DNA of 64,000 bases. Origin: Luteimicrobium subarcticum (GTDB lineage: Bacteria; Actinomycetota; Actinomycetes; Actinomycetales; Cellulomonadaceae). The notes beneath the pieces are model-generated. The model searched no databases. It saw nothing but the letters and a program-made list of their open reading frames with translations, and had not been told where the DNA came from. The stretch covers positions 62,001 through 126,000 of the forward strand of contig NZ_PGTZ01000012.1 of the NCBI RefSeq assembly GCF_002798015.1. Reading direction: 5' to 3'. Below, piece by piece: positions 20,203 to 31,151 of the stretch. Every line of letters starts with the position of its first letter. Position 1 is the first letter of the stretch. Position numbers and translations under genes: made by a program.

Positions 20203-21831
20203 TCACGACGACGACAGACCCGCGAGGAGCGTCGCCGCGTCCGGGCTCGCGTCGAGCAGGGCACCGACCTGCTCCTGCGTGCCGCGCGCCGGGTCCAGCA
20301 TCGGCACCCGCTGCAGCGACGGGGCGCCCGGGACGTCGAAGATGATCGAGTCCCAGCTCGCCGCCGACACGTGGTCGCCGTAGCGCGCCATCACCTCGCC
20401 GCGGAAGAACGCTCGCGTGTCGTGCGGGGGGTGGTGCACGGCGCGCGCCACGTCCTGCTCCCCCACGACGCGCTCGACCGCGCCCTTCGCGAGCAGCCGG
20501 TGGTAGATCCCGCGCTCAGGACGGACGTCCGACCACTGCAGGTCGGTCGCCGCGAGCCGCGGGTGGTCCCAGTCGAGGCCGTCGCGCCGGCGCAGACCGT
20601 CGAGGATGCGCAGCTTGGCGACCCACTCGACCTGCCCGGCGACGGAGAACGGGTCGCCCGCGAGGCCGTCGAGCACATCGCGCCACCGCGTGGTCACCGG
20701 CACCGTCTGGTCGTCCGTGCCCAGCGCGTCCAGCGCGCCCGCGACCACGTCCAGGTACTCCCGCTGGACCTCGAGCGCCGTGAGCCGGCGCCCGTCCGCG
20801 AGGTCGAGCGGCGCGCCGAGCGTCAGGTCGCGGCTCACCCGGCGGACGTCCTCGACCGGGTCGGCCAGCCGGAGGCCCTGGAGGCGTGCCTGCGCGCCCG
20901 GGAGCCCGTCGAGGTGCTCGATCACCCACAGCACGAGGCTCGTCGCCCCGAGCTTGAGGTAGGTCGCGACCTCGAGCATGTTCGCGTCGCCGACGATGAG
21001 GTGCAGGCGGCGCCACCGCTGCCGGTCCGCGTGCGGCTCGTCGCGCGTGTTGACGATGGGGCGCCGCAGCGTGGTCTCGAGGCCGATCTCGGCCTCCATG
21101 TAGTCGGCACGCTGCGAGAGCTGGAAACCGGTCTCCTGCCCCACCGTGCCGATTCCCACGCGACCCGCGCCCGCGTACACCTGGCGCGTCACGAGGAACG
21201 GGATGAGCAGCTCGGCGAGCAGTGCGAACGGCACGTCACGGCGCACCAGGAAGTTCTCGTGGCAGCCGTAGCTCGCGCCCTTGCCGTCCACGTTGTTCTT
21301 GTACAGGGCGACCTCGCCGCCCGGGAACGCCGCGAGCTCGCGCGCCGACGCCAGCATGACGCGCTCGCCCGCCACGTCGAACCGCACGGCGTCGAGCGGG
21401 CCGGTGACCTCGGGCGACGAGTACTCCGGGTGCGCGTGGTCGACGTACAGCCGGGCGCCGTTCGTCAGCACGACGTTGGCGGCGCTCGGGTCGTCGTACT
21501 CCTCGACCTCAGGGCGCTCGAGGTGCTCGGTCGCGCCCTCGGCATGGTCGGCGCCCGCGGTGGGGCCCGGTGCGGCGGGCGCGTCCGGGTCGTCCGTCAG
21601 GAGGGACGGGTGCGCCGACGCGCGCTGGAGGTGGAACCCCCGCGCGTCGTGCAGCGGGTCCTCGTCGTCGTAGTCCCAGCGGGTCTTCGTGCCGCGACCG
21701 CCACCGACCGCGGACAGCGCCCGGTACGTCGTGACGACCTGGCTCGACAGGAGCATCGGGTTGGCGAACGGGCGGCCCGGCTGCAGGACGCCGTACTCGG
21801 TCTCGATCCCCATCACGCGGCGCACGGTCAC
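20203..21831 (-). CDS. dop: Deamidase/depupylase of Pup
   Basis: Converts Pup-Gln to Pup-Glu and removes Pup from tagged proteins. The 542-residue protein has the GIETEYG start motif, NGARLYVDHAHPEYSSPE, KNNVDGKGASYGCHENFL and [10 protein letters not shown]-type ([10 protein letters not shown]) blocks and ends SWDSIIFDVPGAPSLQRVP. The loop between RGFHLQRA and NVVLTNGARL is about 30 residues longer than in the M. tuberculosis enzyme. GTG 21831 is fixed by TAGGGT exactly 6 bases upstream; an ATG 18 bases later is an alternative. Confidence 0.97.
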   Translation of the reverse strand: MTVRRVMGIETEYGVLQPGRPFANPMLLSSQVVTTYRALSAVGGGRGTKTRWDYDDEDPLHDARGFHLQRASAHPSLLTDDPDAPAAPGPTAGADHAEGATEHLERPEVEEYDDPSAANVVLTNGARLYVDHAHPEYSSPEVTGPLDAVRFDVAGERVMLASARELAAFPGGEVALYKNNVDGKGASYGCHENFLVRRDVPFALLAELLIPFLVTRQVYAGAGRVGIGTVGQETGFQLSQRADYMEAEIGLETTLRRPIVNTRDEPHADRQRWRRLHLIVGDANMLEVATYLKLGATSLVLWVIEHLDGLPGAQARLQGLRLADPVEDVRRVSRDLTLGAPLDLADGRRLTALEVQREYLDVVAGALDALGTDDQTVPVTTRWRDVLDGLAGDPFSVAGQVEWVAKLRILDGLRRRDGLDWDHPRLAATDLQWSDVRPERGIYHRLLAKGAVERVVGEQDVARAVHHPPHDTRAFFRGEVMARYGDHVSAASWDSIIFDVPGAPSLQRVPMLDPARGTQEQVGALLDASPDAATLLAGLSSS

Positions 21832-21837
21832 GACGTC

Positions 21838-21843
21838 ACCCTA
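21838..21843 (-). promoter_or_regulatory. -10 hexamer of dop
   Basis: TAGGGT on the minus strand, 6-base spacer, then GTG 21831. No Shine-Dalgarno is present, so dop is probably leaderless and transcribed separately from mpa. Confidence 0.65.
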
Positions 21844-21892
21844 ACCGCGGGCGGGCCGGCGCACTCCGCGCCGGCCCGCCCGTGAGACACCG

Positions 21893-23596
21893 TCAGAGGT
21901 ACTGCCCCGTGTTCGTGACCGTGTCGATCGTCCGTGCCGCCTTGGAGCCCTGACCGTCCTTGTTCTGGACGATCGTGCGGATGAACACGATGCGCTCGCC
22001 CTTCTTGCCGGAGATGCGCGCCCAGTCGTCCGGGTTGGTCGTGTTCGGCAGGTCCTCGTTCTCCTTGAACTCGTCGACGCACGCCGCGAGCAGGTGCTCG
22101 ACCCGCAGGCCGCGCTGGCCCGTCGCGAGCAGGTCCTTGATCGCGGACTTCTTGGCCCGGTCGACGATGTTCTGGATCATGGCGCCCGAGTTGAAGTCCT
22201 TGAAGTAGAGGACCTCCTTGTCGCCCGACGCGTACGTCACCTCGAGGAAGCGGTTCTCGTCGGACTCCGAGTAGATGCGCTCCACGACCGCCGCGATCAT
22301 CGCGTCGACAGCCGCCGCCCGGTCGCCGCCGTGCTCGGCCAGGTCGTCGGCGTGGATCGGCAGGTCGGTCGTGAGGTACTTGCCGAAGATCTCCTCCGCG
22401 CCCTCGGCGTCCGGACGCTCGATGCGGATCTTCACGTCGAGGCGCCCCGGGCGCAGGATCGCCGGGTCGATCATGTCCTCGCGGTTGGACGCACCGATCA
22501 CGATGACGTTGTCGAGCCGCTCGACCCCGTCGATCTCGGCGAGGAGCTGCGGGACGATCGTGGTCTCGACGTCCGACGACAGGCCCGTGCCGCGCGTGCG
22601 GAACAGCGACTCCATCTCGTCGAAGAACACGACGACGGGGATGCCCTGGCTGGCCTTCTCGCGCGCCCGGGCGAAGATCAGCCGGATGTGCCGCTCGGTC
22701 TCACCGACGTACTTGTTGAGCAGCTCCGGCCCCTTGACGTTGAGGAAGTAGCTGCGCACCGAGGCACCCTCGGCGGTCGCCGGGACGCTCTCGCCGCCCT
22801 CGGCCTCGCGCCGGTCGGCCACCATCTGTGCGAGCGAGCTCGCGACGGCCTTCGCGATGAGCGTCTTGCCGCACCCGGGCGGCCCGTAGAGCAGGACACC
22901 CTTGGGCGGGCGCAAGCCGTGCTCGCGGAAGAGGTCGGGGTGCGAGAACGGCAGCTCGACCGCGTCGCGGATCTGGTCGATCTGGGGGCCCAGGCCACCG
23001 ATGTCGGCGTACCCGATGTCGGGGACCTCCTCGAGGACGAGCTCCTCGACGTCGGACTTCGGGATCCGTTCGTAGACGAAGCCGGCACGCGTGTCGACGG
23101 TCAGCGAGTCGCCGACCCGCACGGTGTCCGCACCCTGCGCGACGAGCGACCCCGCGAGGCGCACCACGCGCTCCTCGTCGGCACGGCCCACGACGAGCAC
23201 CCGGTCCGCGCCGAGCAGCTCCTTGACGGTCACCAGCTCGCCCGTGACCTCGTAGGCACCCGCCTCGACGACCGTCATGGCCTCGTTGAGCTTGACCTCC
23301 TGGCCCGGCCGCAGGGACGCGAGGTCGAGCGCCGGGCTGGCCCCCACGTGCATCTTGCGGCCCGCGGACATGATGTCGACGCCGCCGTCCGCGTGCGCGG
23401 CGACGAACACGGCGTAGGTTCCCGGGGGCTTGGCGAGCTCGTCGATCTGGCGCTTGAGCTCGACGATCTGGTCGCGCGCGGCCGTGAGCGCCCCGACGAG
23501 CCGTTCGTTCTTGGCGGCGAGGAGCGCGAGCTGCTGGTCGCGACGGTCCTCACCCCGCTCGGGACGGTACGGGTCGCGGTAGGGCGCGTCGGTCAT
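21893..23596 (-). CDS. mpa: Proteasome-associated AAA ATPase (Mpa/ARC)
   Basis: Hexameric unfoldase that binds Pup and feeds substrates to the 20S core. The 567-residue protein has an N-terminal coiled coil (about residues 18-55), tandem OB-like domains, Walker A GPPGCGKT, Walker [11 protein letters not shown], an arginine-rich sensor region ([11 protein letters not shown]) and the C-terminal GQYL motif that docks into the proteasome. ATG 23596 follows GGGAGGA. TAGGGT at 23625-23630 is a candidate -10, giving a short leader. Confidence 0.97.
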   Translation of the reverse strand: MTDAPYRDPYRPERGEDRRDQQLALLAAKNERLVGALTAARDQIVELKRQIDELAKPPGTYAVFVAAHADGGVDIMSAGRKMHVGASPALDLASLRPGQEVKLNEAMTVVEAGAYEVTGELVTVKELLGADRVLVVGRADEERVVRLAGSLVAQGADTVRVGDSLTVDTRAGFVYERIPKSDVEELVLEEVPDIGYADIGGLGPQIDQIRDAVELPFSHPDLFREHGLRPPKGVLLYGPPGCGKTLIAKAVASSLAQMVADRREAEGGESVPATAEGASVRSYFLNVKGPELLNKYVGETERHIRLIFARAREKASQGIPVVVFFDEMESLFRTRGTGLSSDVETTIVPQLLAEIDGVERLDNVIVIGASNREDMIDPAILRPGRLDVKIRIERPDAEGAEEIFGKYLTTDLPIHADDLAEHGGDRAAAVDAMIAAVVERIYSESDENRFLEVTYASGDKEVLYFKDFNSGAMIQNIVDRAKKSAIKDLLATGQRGLRVEHLLAACVDEFKENEDLPNTTNPDDWARISGKKGERIVFIRTIVQNKDGQGSKAARTIDTVTNTGQYL

Positions 23597-23734
23597 GTCG
23601 TCCTCCCAGGGTCGGCAGGTCTCGACCCTAGACCGAGCCGACGACATGCGGGCGACGTACGCACCGCACCGTCACCGAATCGTGGCGAACGTGGCACAGG
23701 TCACATGCGCCCGTCGCGGGCTCCCGCCGGCGGC

Positions 23735-26001
<2,267 letters not shown>

Positions 26002-26097
26002 GCGGGCAGCGTAGCCGCGCCCGCTGGGCGTCCCGGCAGGGCACCCTGCGCCGCGGACGGCCCTGTGGACGCTCACCGCACCGTGGGTGGCCCGTCG

Positions 26098-26103
26098 TAG
26101 GGT
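26098..26103 (+). promoter_or_regulatory. -10 hexamer of the RecB-like nuclease gene
   Basis: TAGGGT followed by 7 bases and then GTG ATG at 26111-26116, the leaderless pattern. Confidence 0.5.
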
Positions 26104-26110
26104 CACGGAC

Positions 26111-27043
26111 GTGATGCCGAGCACCAGCACTTCCACCAGCACTTCCACCAGCACTTCCACCAGCACTGCCACCACCGACACCAGCACCGAGACGAGCGCT
26201 GGCACCATGACCGGGAGCACCCCCCGCGTCCCGTCGCTCTCGCCCTCGCGCGCCAACGACTTCCTGCAGTGCCCGCTGCTGTTCCGGTTCCGGACGATCG
26301 ACCGGCTGCCCGAGCCGCCGAGCCCGGCCGCGGCTCGCGGCACGCTCGTCCACGCGGTGCTCGAGAAGATCTTCGACGAGCCCGCCGGAGCGCGGACCGT
26401 GGAGCGGGCGCGCGAGCTGCTCGGCCCCGCGTGGGAGCGCCTGCGCGAGGCGCGGCCCGAGTACGCGGACCTGGTCGCCGACGCGGCCGGGCTGGACACC
26501 TGGCTCGCGGGGGCCGGAGACCTCCTCGGCACGTACTTCACGCTGGAGGACCCGAACCGGCTCGAGCCGCGCTCGCGCGAGCTGGCGGTCTCGACGCAGC
26601 TCGACGACGGCCCGCTGCTGCGCGGCATCGTCGACCGCCTGGACGTCGCGCCGGGCGGCGAGGTGCGCGTCGTCGACTACAAGACGGGCAAGTCTCCACG
26701 TCCCGCGTACGCGGGCTCGACCGAGTTCCAGATGCGCTTCTACGCCCTCGTGTGGTGGCGCGAGACGGGCGTCCTGCCCCGCATGCTCCAGCTCGTCTAC
26801 CTGGGTGACGGGCAGGTGCTGCGCGCCGAGCCGACCGCGGAGTCGCTCGTCGCGACCGAGACCAAGGTCCGGGACGTCTGGTCGCGCATCACCACGATGG
26901 CCCGCGCCGGCGAGTTCCCGCCGCGCCGGTCCGCGCTGTGCGGGTGGTGCGCCCACCAGGCGCACTGCCCCGAGTTCGACGGGACGCCTCCGCCGTACCC
27001 GGTCGAGGGTTCGCTGCGGGCGACGGGGGTCGCCCCGGGCTGA
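26111..27043 (+). CDS. RecB-family PD-(D/E)XK exonuclease with Fe-S cysteines
   Basis: A nuclease of the RecB/Cas4-like family with orthologues next to trmI in actinobacteria. Conserved features are SPSRANDFLQCPLLFRFR, the nuclease residues in GIVDRLDV and VVDYKTGK, and a C-terminal CGWC-x5-C cluster that, with the N-terminal cysteine, fits a 4Fe-4S site. GTG 26111 or ATG 26114 is favoured by TAGGGT upstream, giving about 310 residues. Starting there includes a Thr/Ser repeat run. ATG 26207 is an alternative start just before the conserved region. Confidence 0.9.
   Translation: MMPSTSTSTSTSTSTSTSTATTDTSTETSAGTMTGSTPRVPSLSPSRANDFLQCPLLFRFRTIDRLPEPPSPAAARGTLVHAVLEKIFDEPAGARTVERARELLGPAWERLREARPEYADLVADAAGLDTWLAGAGDLLGTYFTLEDPNRLEPRSRELAVSTQLDDGPLLRGIVDRLDVAPGGEVRVVDYKTGKSPRPAYAGSTEFQMRFYALVWWRETGVLPRMLQLVYLGDGQVLRAEPTAESLVATETKVRDVWSRITTMARAGEFPPRRSALCGWCAHQAHCPEFDGTPPPYPVEGSLRATGVAPG
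26123..26170 (+). repeat. Four tandem 12-bp repeats at the start of the nuclease gene
   Basis: Three exact copies of ACCAGCACTTCC and a fourth ending TGCC, encoding Thr-Ser-Thr-Ser units if translation starts at 26111 or 26114. Copy-number change would keep the frame. Confidence 0.9.
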
Positions 27044-27076
27044 GCGCGGCGAGCGGTCCTCCGGGCGGCCGAGCGC

Positions 27077-27808
27077 TCAGGCGAGGAGGTCGACGACCTC
27101 GCCGGACGCCACGCGCGACAGCAGGTCCAGGTCGAGCTGGGTGAGGGCCGCGAGGCGAGTGAGCGCGGGACGCGGCTCGACGGGCACGACCACCTGCACG
27201 CCGACGGTGCGCGCCCCGGACGCGAGCGCCGACCGGATGCCGCCGGGCGAGTCCTCGACCGCGACGCAGTCCGCCGGGTCGACCCCGAGGAGCGACGCGG
27301 CCGTGAGGTACGCCTCCGGGTCCGGCTTGCCGCGCTCGACCTCGTCGCCGCACACCACGGCGTCGAAGGTGCCCGCGGGCAGCGCGTCGACGACCGCGTC
27401 GGCGAGGACCCGGTAGGACATGGTCACGAGGGCCTGCGGCACGCCAGCAGCTCGCACCGCGTGCAGGAGGTCCCACGCGCCGGGCTGCCACGGCACGGCC
27501 GCGCGCAGGTGCGCGACCATCCGGCCGACCAGCCGCTCGACGATCTGCCCCGGGGCGAGCGGGACCGGACCGCGCTCCGCGAGGATCGTCGCCGCCTCGA
27601 GAAGCGGCCGCCCCACGAGCCCGAGGGCGTCGTCGTGCGTCCACGTGCCGCCGTGCTCGGCGACGAGCTCGGTCTCCGCCTCGATCCAGTAGGGCTCGGA
27701 GTCGACCAGCGTGCCGTCGAGGTCCCACAGCACGGCGGCGAGCCGCCGCGGCGGTGCGGGCGTCGTGCGGGCAGGGTCGGTCAGGGACTCCGAGGCGGTG
27801 GGGTTCAC
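27077..27808 (-). CDS. HAD-superfamily phosphatase, beta-phosphoglucomutase-like
   Basis: A 243-residue HAD hydrolase. Motif I is WDLDGTLVDSE (nucleophile Asp), motif II is the TMSY region, motif III lysine is in RGKPDPEAY and motif IV is VEDSPGG. The helical cap between motifs I and II is of the C1 type found in sugar-phosphate phosphatases and mutases. The substrate cannot be told from sequence. GTG 27808 is fixed by TACGAT 6 bases upstream. Confidence 0.93.
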   Translation of the reverse strand: MNPTASESLTDPARTTPAPPRRLAAVLWDLDGTLVDSEPYWIEAETELVAEHGGTWTHDDALGLVGRPLLEAATILAERGPVPLAPGQIVERLVGRMVAHLRAAVPWQPGAWDLLHAVRAAGVPQALVTMSYRVLADAVVDALPAGTFDAVVCGDEVERGKPDPEAYLTAASLLGVDPADCVAVEDSPGGIRSALASGARTVGVQVVVPVEPRPALTRLAALTQLDLDLLSRVASGEVVDLLA

Positions 27809-27814
27809 CGTTCC

Positions 27815-27820
27815 ATCGTA
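27815..27820 (-). promoter_or_regulatory. -10 hexamer of the HAD phosphatase gene
   Basis: TACGAT on the minus strand with a 6-base spacer to GTG 27808; no ribosome site between them. Confidence 0.6.
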
Positions 27821-27923
27821 GGTGCGGGCGGCGAGCGCCCCGGCGCCGCGCGCGCATCCGGACGACCCTCGCGCTCTGCGCGAACGCGGGCCGCGGCGCC
27901 ACCCACCGGGCCTGGCGTGCCCC

Positions 27924-27929
27924 TAGGCT
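27924..27929 (+). promoter_or_regulatory. -10 hexamer of the PAC2 gene
   Basis: TAGGCT with a 6-base spacer (GGTCCG) to ATG 27936; leaderless arrangement. Confidence 0.65.
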
Positions 27930-27935
27930 GGTCCG

Positions 27936-28793
27936 ATGAGCCAGCATGAGCCCGAGCAGGCCCGCCGCACCGTGATGATCGCCGCGTTCGAGGGCTGGAA
28001 CGACGCGGGTGGCGCCGCGACCGCCGCCGTCGAGCACCTCGCCGACGTGTGGGGAGCCGAGCAGGTCGCGGAGCTCGACCCCGAGGACTACTACGACTTT
28101 CAGGTCAACCGCCCGCAGGTCTCCGCGGACGACGACGGCCGCCGGATCCTCACGTGGCCGTCGACGACGGTCTCCGTCGCCGAGGTCCCGGGATCGGGTC
28201 GCCGGGTCGTGCTCGTGCACGGGATCGAACCGTCCATGCGGTGGCGCGCCTACTGCCGCGAGCTGCTCGCGCACGCGGACCGGCTGGGCGTCGAGACGGT
28301 CGTGACGCTGGGCGCCCTGCTCGCGGACGTCCCGCACACGCGCCCCATCCCGCTCACGGCGACGTCGGAGAGCGTCGGCATGCAGGCCGTCCTCGACGTG
28401 GAGCAGAGCACCTACGAGGGCCCGACGGGCATCGTCGGGGTGCTGCAGCACGCGGCGAGCGAGCACGCGCTCCAGTCGGTGTCGCTGTGGGCCGCGGTGC
28501 CGCACTACGTCGGGAACCCGCCGTCGCCCAAGGCGACCCTCGCGATCCTCACCCGGGTCGAGGACCTGCTCTCGGAGCCGGTGCCGCTCGGCGACCTGCC
28601 CGCCGACGCGGAGGCGTGGCAGCACGGCGTCGACGAGCTCGCGCAGGAGGACTCGGAGATCGCCGAGTACGTGCACCAGCTCGAGGAGGCGAAGGACGCC
28701 GAGGAGCTGCCGGAGGCGAGCGGCGAGGCCATCGCCCGCGAGTTCGAGCGCTACCTGCGTCGCCGCGACAGCGGAGACGGTCGCCCGGGCTGA
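27936..28793 (+). CDS. PAC2 (proteasome assembly chaperone-like) family protein
   Basis: A 285-residue protein with the family core IAAFEGWNDAGGAA, DFQVNRPQV, VVLVHGIEPSMRWRAYC and TVVTLGALLADVPHTRP. The fold resembles eukaryotic proteasome assembly chaperones. A role with the bacterial proteasome encoded about 10 kb away is not demonstrated by the sequence. The last 60 residues are rich in Glu/Ala and probably helical. It converges with mshC. Confidence 0.92.
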   Translation: MSQHEPEQARRTVMIAAFEGWNDAGGAATAAVEHLADVWGAEQVAELDPEDYYDFQVNRPQVSADDDGRRILTWPSTTVSVAEVPGSGRRVVLVHGIEPSMRWRAYCRELLAHADRLGVETVVTLGALLADVPHTRPIPLTATSESVGMQAVLDVEQSTYEGPTGIVGVLQHAASEHALQSVSLWAAVPHYVGNPPSPKATLAILTRVEDLLSEPVPLGDLPADAEAWQHGVDELAQEDSEIAEYVHQLEEAKDAEELPEASGEAIAREFERYLRRRDSGDGRPG

Positions 28794-28800
28794 GGTCGCT

Positions 28801-28833
28801 CGGACGTCCGCACAGGGCGCACGGGCGCCCGTG
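28801..28833. terminator. Two palindromes between convergent PAC2 and mshC
   Basis: CGGACGTCCG (28801-28810) and CACGGGCGCCCGTG (28820-28833) are perfect palindromes in the 40-bp gap between two convergent stop codons. Position suggests a bidirectional terminator, but loops are absent and there is no U tract, so protein binding is possible. Confidence 0.35.
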
Positions 28834-30201
28834 TCACAGCCTGACGCCGAGCAGCGCGTCGACCGTGCGGGCGACGACGCCGGGGGCGCCCTCGTCCCAG
28901 CCGGCAGCGGCTTCAGCACCGTCGGCACCCCCGTCACCGTCCGCACCGTCGGCCCGCGGCGCGAGGGCACGGTCGGCCCACGCGTCCACGGCGGCGAGCG
29001 CGGTGGGGGCGTCGAGGTCGTCGGCGAGGGCGGCCCGCACGGCGGCGAGGGTCGCGGACGCGTCGGGGCCCCCGTTGCCCGCGAGGGCGGCGCGCCAGCG
29101 GTCCAGACGCGCCTCGGCCCGCTCCAGGACGGCGTCGGTCCACTCCCACGGGGTGCGGTAGTGGTGGGCGAGGATCCCGAGCCGGATCGCGGCGGGGTCG
29201 TGCCCCTCGGCGCGCAGCCGCGAGACGAGCACGAGGTTGCCGAGCGACTTGCTCATCTTCTCGCCCTGGTAGGCGATGAGACCCGCGTGCAGGTTGACGC
29301 GCGCTGCGGCGTGCGCCGGGTCACGGGTCGTGCCGGCTCCGTCCCCACCGTCACGGGACGCGGCGACGAGCGAGCGCACGTGCGAGCTGGACATCTCGTG
29401 GTGCGGGAACAGCAGGTCGGCTCCCCCGCCCTGCACGTCGAACCCGGCTCCGAGGCCGTCGAGTCCGATCACGGCGCACTCGACGTGCCAGCCAGGGCGC
29501 CCGGTCCCGAGGTCGCCGGCCTCCCAGGCGGGGTCGCCGGGGCGTTCGCGCCGCCACAGGAGCGGGTCGAGCACGTGCCGCTTGCCGGGGCGGTCCGGGT
29601 CGCCACCGCGCTCGGCGAACAGGGCGCGCATGGTGTCGTCGTCGAGGTGTGCCACGTCACCGAACCGCGGGTCGGCCGACAGGTCCGCGTACACGTCGCC
29701 GAGGTCGGGGCGGTCTCCCCCGGCGCCGTCCTCGAGGGGCACGCGGTACGCGGCACCCGAGGCGAGGAGGGCCAAGACGGCGGACGCGACCTCGTCGATC
29801 GTCTCGACGACCCCGCGGTACACGTCCGGCGGGACGACGCCGAGCGCGGCCATGTCCTCGGCGAACAGCGCGGTCTGCTCGACGGCGAGCCGGCGCCAGT
29901 CCACGCCGGTGGCAGTGGCGCGCTCGAGCAGCGGGTCGTCGACGTCGGTGACGTTCTGCGCGTAGGTCACGGTCTTGCCGGCGTCGCGCCAGGCACGGCC
30001 CAGCAGGTCGAACGCGACATAGGTGGCCGCGTGACCGAGGTGGGTCGCGTCGTACGGCGTGATGCCGCAGACGTAGAGGGTGGCGTGCTGCCCCGGCGCG
30101 GCCTCGACGAGGGCGCGGGACGACGAGTCGTGCACGCGGACCACGTGCGGCTCGTCGGCGGGGGGCAGGTCCGGGATCTGAGGGGCGGGCCAGGCGTGCA
30201 C
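28834..30201 (-). CDS. mshC: Cysteine:1D-myo-inosityl glucosamine ligase (mycothiol)
   Basis: Ligates cysteine to GlcN-Ins in mycothiol synthesis, using ATP to form cysteinyl-AMP. The 455-residue protein is related to cysteinyl-tRNA synthetase but carries the MshC-type motif YVCGITPYDATHLGHA in place of the CysS form, the zinc-binding region GWHVECAVIGL and the KMSKS loop EKMSKSLGN. The C-terminus has an Ala/Asp/Gly-rich insert. GTG 30201 is fixed by TAGACT 6 bases upstream. Confidence 0.96.
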   Translation of the reverse strand: MHAWPAPQIPDLPPADEPHVVRVHDSSSRALVEAAPGQHATLYVCGITPYDATHLGHAATYVAFDLLGRAWRDAGKTVTYAQNVTDVDDPLLERATATGVDWRRLAVEQTALFAEDMAALGVVPPDVYRGVVETIDEVASAVLALLASGAAYRVPLEDGAGGDRPDLGDVYADLSADPRFGDVAHLDDDTMRALFAERGGDPDRPGKRHVLDPLLWRRERPGDPAWEAGDLGTGRPGWHVECAVIGLDGLGAGFDVQGGGADLLFPHHEMSSSHVRSLVAASRDGGDGAGTTRDPAHAAARVNLHAGLIAYQGEKMSKSLGNLVLVSRLRAEGHDPAAIRLGILAHHYRTPWEWTDAVLERAEARLDRWRAALAGNGGPDASATLAAVRAALADDLDAPTALAAVDAWADRALAPRADGADGDGGADGAEAAAGWDEGAPGVVARTVDALLGVRL

Positions 30202-30207
30202 CCGGTC

Positions 30208-30213
30208 AGTCTA
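30208..30213 (-). promoter_or_regulatory. -10 hexamer of mshC
   Basis: TAGACT on the minus strand, 6-base spacer, then GTG 30201; leaderless arrangement. Confidence 0.65.
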
Positions 30214-30247
30214 GGTGGCAGCCCGGACGGACCGGACGGCAGGTCCG

Positions 30248-31126
30248 TCAGACGGCGCCCGCGAGCGAGCCCACAGGCTGCAGCACGTCCGTCACGAGCA
30301 GCAGGAGGACCAGCAGGCCGACGACCACCCGGTACACCACGAACGGCTTGTACGAGAACATCGAGATGATCTTGAGGAACCCGATGATGACGACGTAGCC
30401 GACGAGGAACGACACGATCGTCGCGACGAGCGTCACCCCGAGACCGGGCGTGCCGGCGGGGTGGTCGCCGCCGACGGCCTTCGCGAGCTCGAACAGGCCC
30501 GAGCCGAGGACCGCGGGGATCGCGAGCAGGAACGAGTAGCGGGCCGCCGCCTCCCGCGTGAAGCCCATGAGCAGGCCGGCGGTGATCGTGCCGCCCGAGC
30601 GCGACACGCCCGGGATCAGGGCGAGCGCCTGGGCGAAGCCGAACGCGGTCGCTCGCCGCGGCGTGAGGTCGCCGAGGGGGCGGGCGTGCGCCCCGCGCTT
30701 GTCGGCCCAGCCGAGGACGAGGCCGAACACGATGAGCGTCAGCGCGATGAGGTACAGGTTGCGGAAGTGCGACTCGATCGCGTCCTGGAACGCGAGCCCG
30801 AGGATCACGATCGGCAGCGACCCGAGCGCGATGTACCAGGCCATGCGGGCGTCGGGGTCGTGGGCGCCGAACCGGGCGGCGCGGTCGGTGCCGTCGCGCC
30901 CGCGCAGCGCCTGCCACCAGGCGACGCAGATCCGCCGGATGTCGCGCCGGAAGTACAGGAGCACCGCGAGCTCGGTCCCGATCTGGATCATCGCGGTGAA
31001 CGCGGCGCCCGGGTCGTCCGCCCCGATGAGCTCACCGACGATCCGGATGTGCGCGCTCGAGGAGATCGGGAGGTACTCGGTGAGGCCTTGCACGAGACCC
31101 AGGAGGACTGCTTGCCACATCGACAC
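30248..31126 (-). CDS. uppP: Undecaprenyl-diphosphatase
   Basis: Membrane enzyme recycling undecaprenyl diphosphate for cell-wall synthesis, also linked to bacitracin tolerance. The 292-residue protein has about eight hydrophobic helices and both signature motifs, [14 protein letters not shown] and [12 protein letters not shown] 31126 gives a MSMWQ start like the MSWWQ of mycobacterial UppP and lies 8 bases after TATCGT. ATG 31120 is the alternative. Confidence 0.96.
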   Translation of the reverse strand: MSMWQAVLLGLVQGLTEYLPISSSAHIRIVGELIGADDPGAAFTAMIQIGTELAVLLYFRRDIRRICVAWWQALRGRDGTDRAARFGAHDPDARMAWYIALGSLPIVILGLAFQDAIESHFRNLYLIALTLIVFGLVLGWADKRGAHARPLGDLTPRRATAFGFAQALALIPGVSRSGGTITAGLLMGFTREAAARYSFLLAIPAVLGSGLFELAKAVGGDHPAGTPGLGVTLVATIVSFLVGYVVIIGFLKIISMFSYKPFVVYRVVVGLLVLLLLVTDVLQPVGSLAGAV

Positions 31127-31134
31127 GGGGCGCC

Positions 31135-31144
31135 ACGATACCCT
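31135..31144. promoter_or_regulatory. Overlapping divergent -10 elements for uppP and the aldo-keto reductase
   Basis: TATCGT on the minus strand (31140-31135) serves uppP and TACCCT on the plus strand (31139-31144) serves the reductase. They share two base pairs. Spacers to the starts are 8 and 7 bases. Both genes would be leaderless and the two polymerases could not bind together. Confidence 0.55.
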
Positions 31145-31151
31145 GCGGCGC

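Noticed and set aside
26123-26170. The four 12-bp repeats as a CRISPR array
   Set aside because: Units are contiguous with no spacers and are far too short. No cas genes exist in the window; the neighbouring nuclease is a stand-alone RecB-like protein.
27936-28793. PAC2 protein as a dedicated assembly factor for the Pup proteasome
   Set aside because: The family name is by fold only. The gene is not in the proteasome operon, and PAC2-like proteins are not established bacterial proteasome chaperones.
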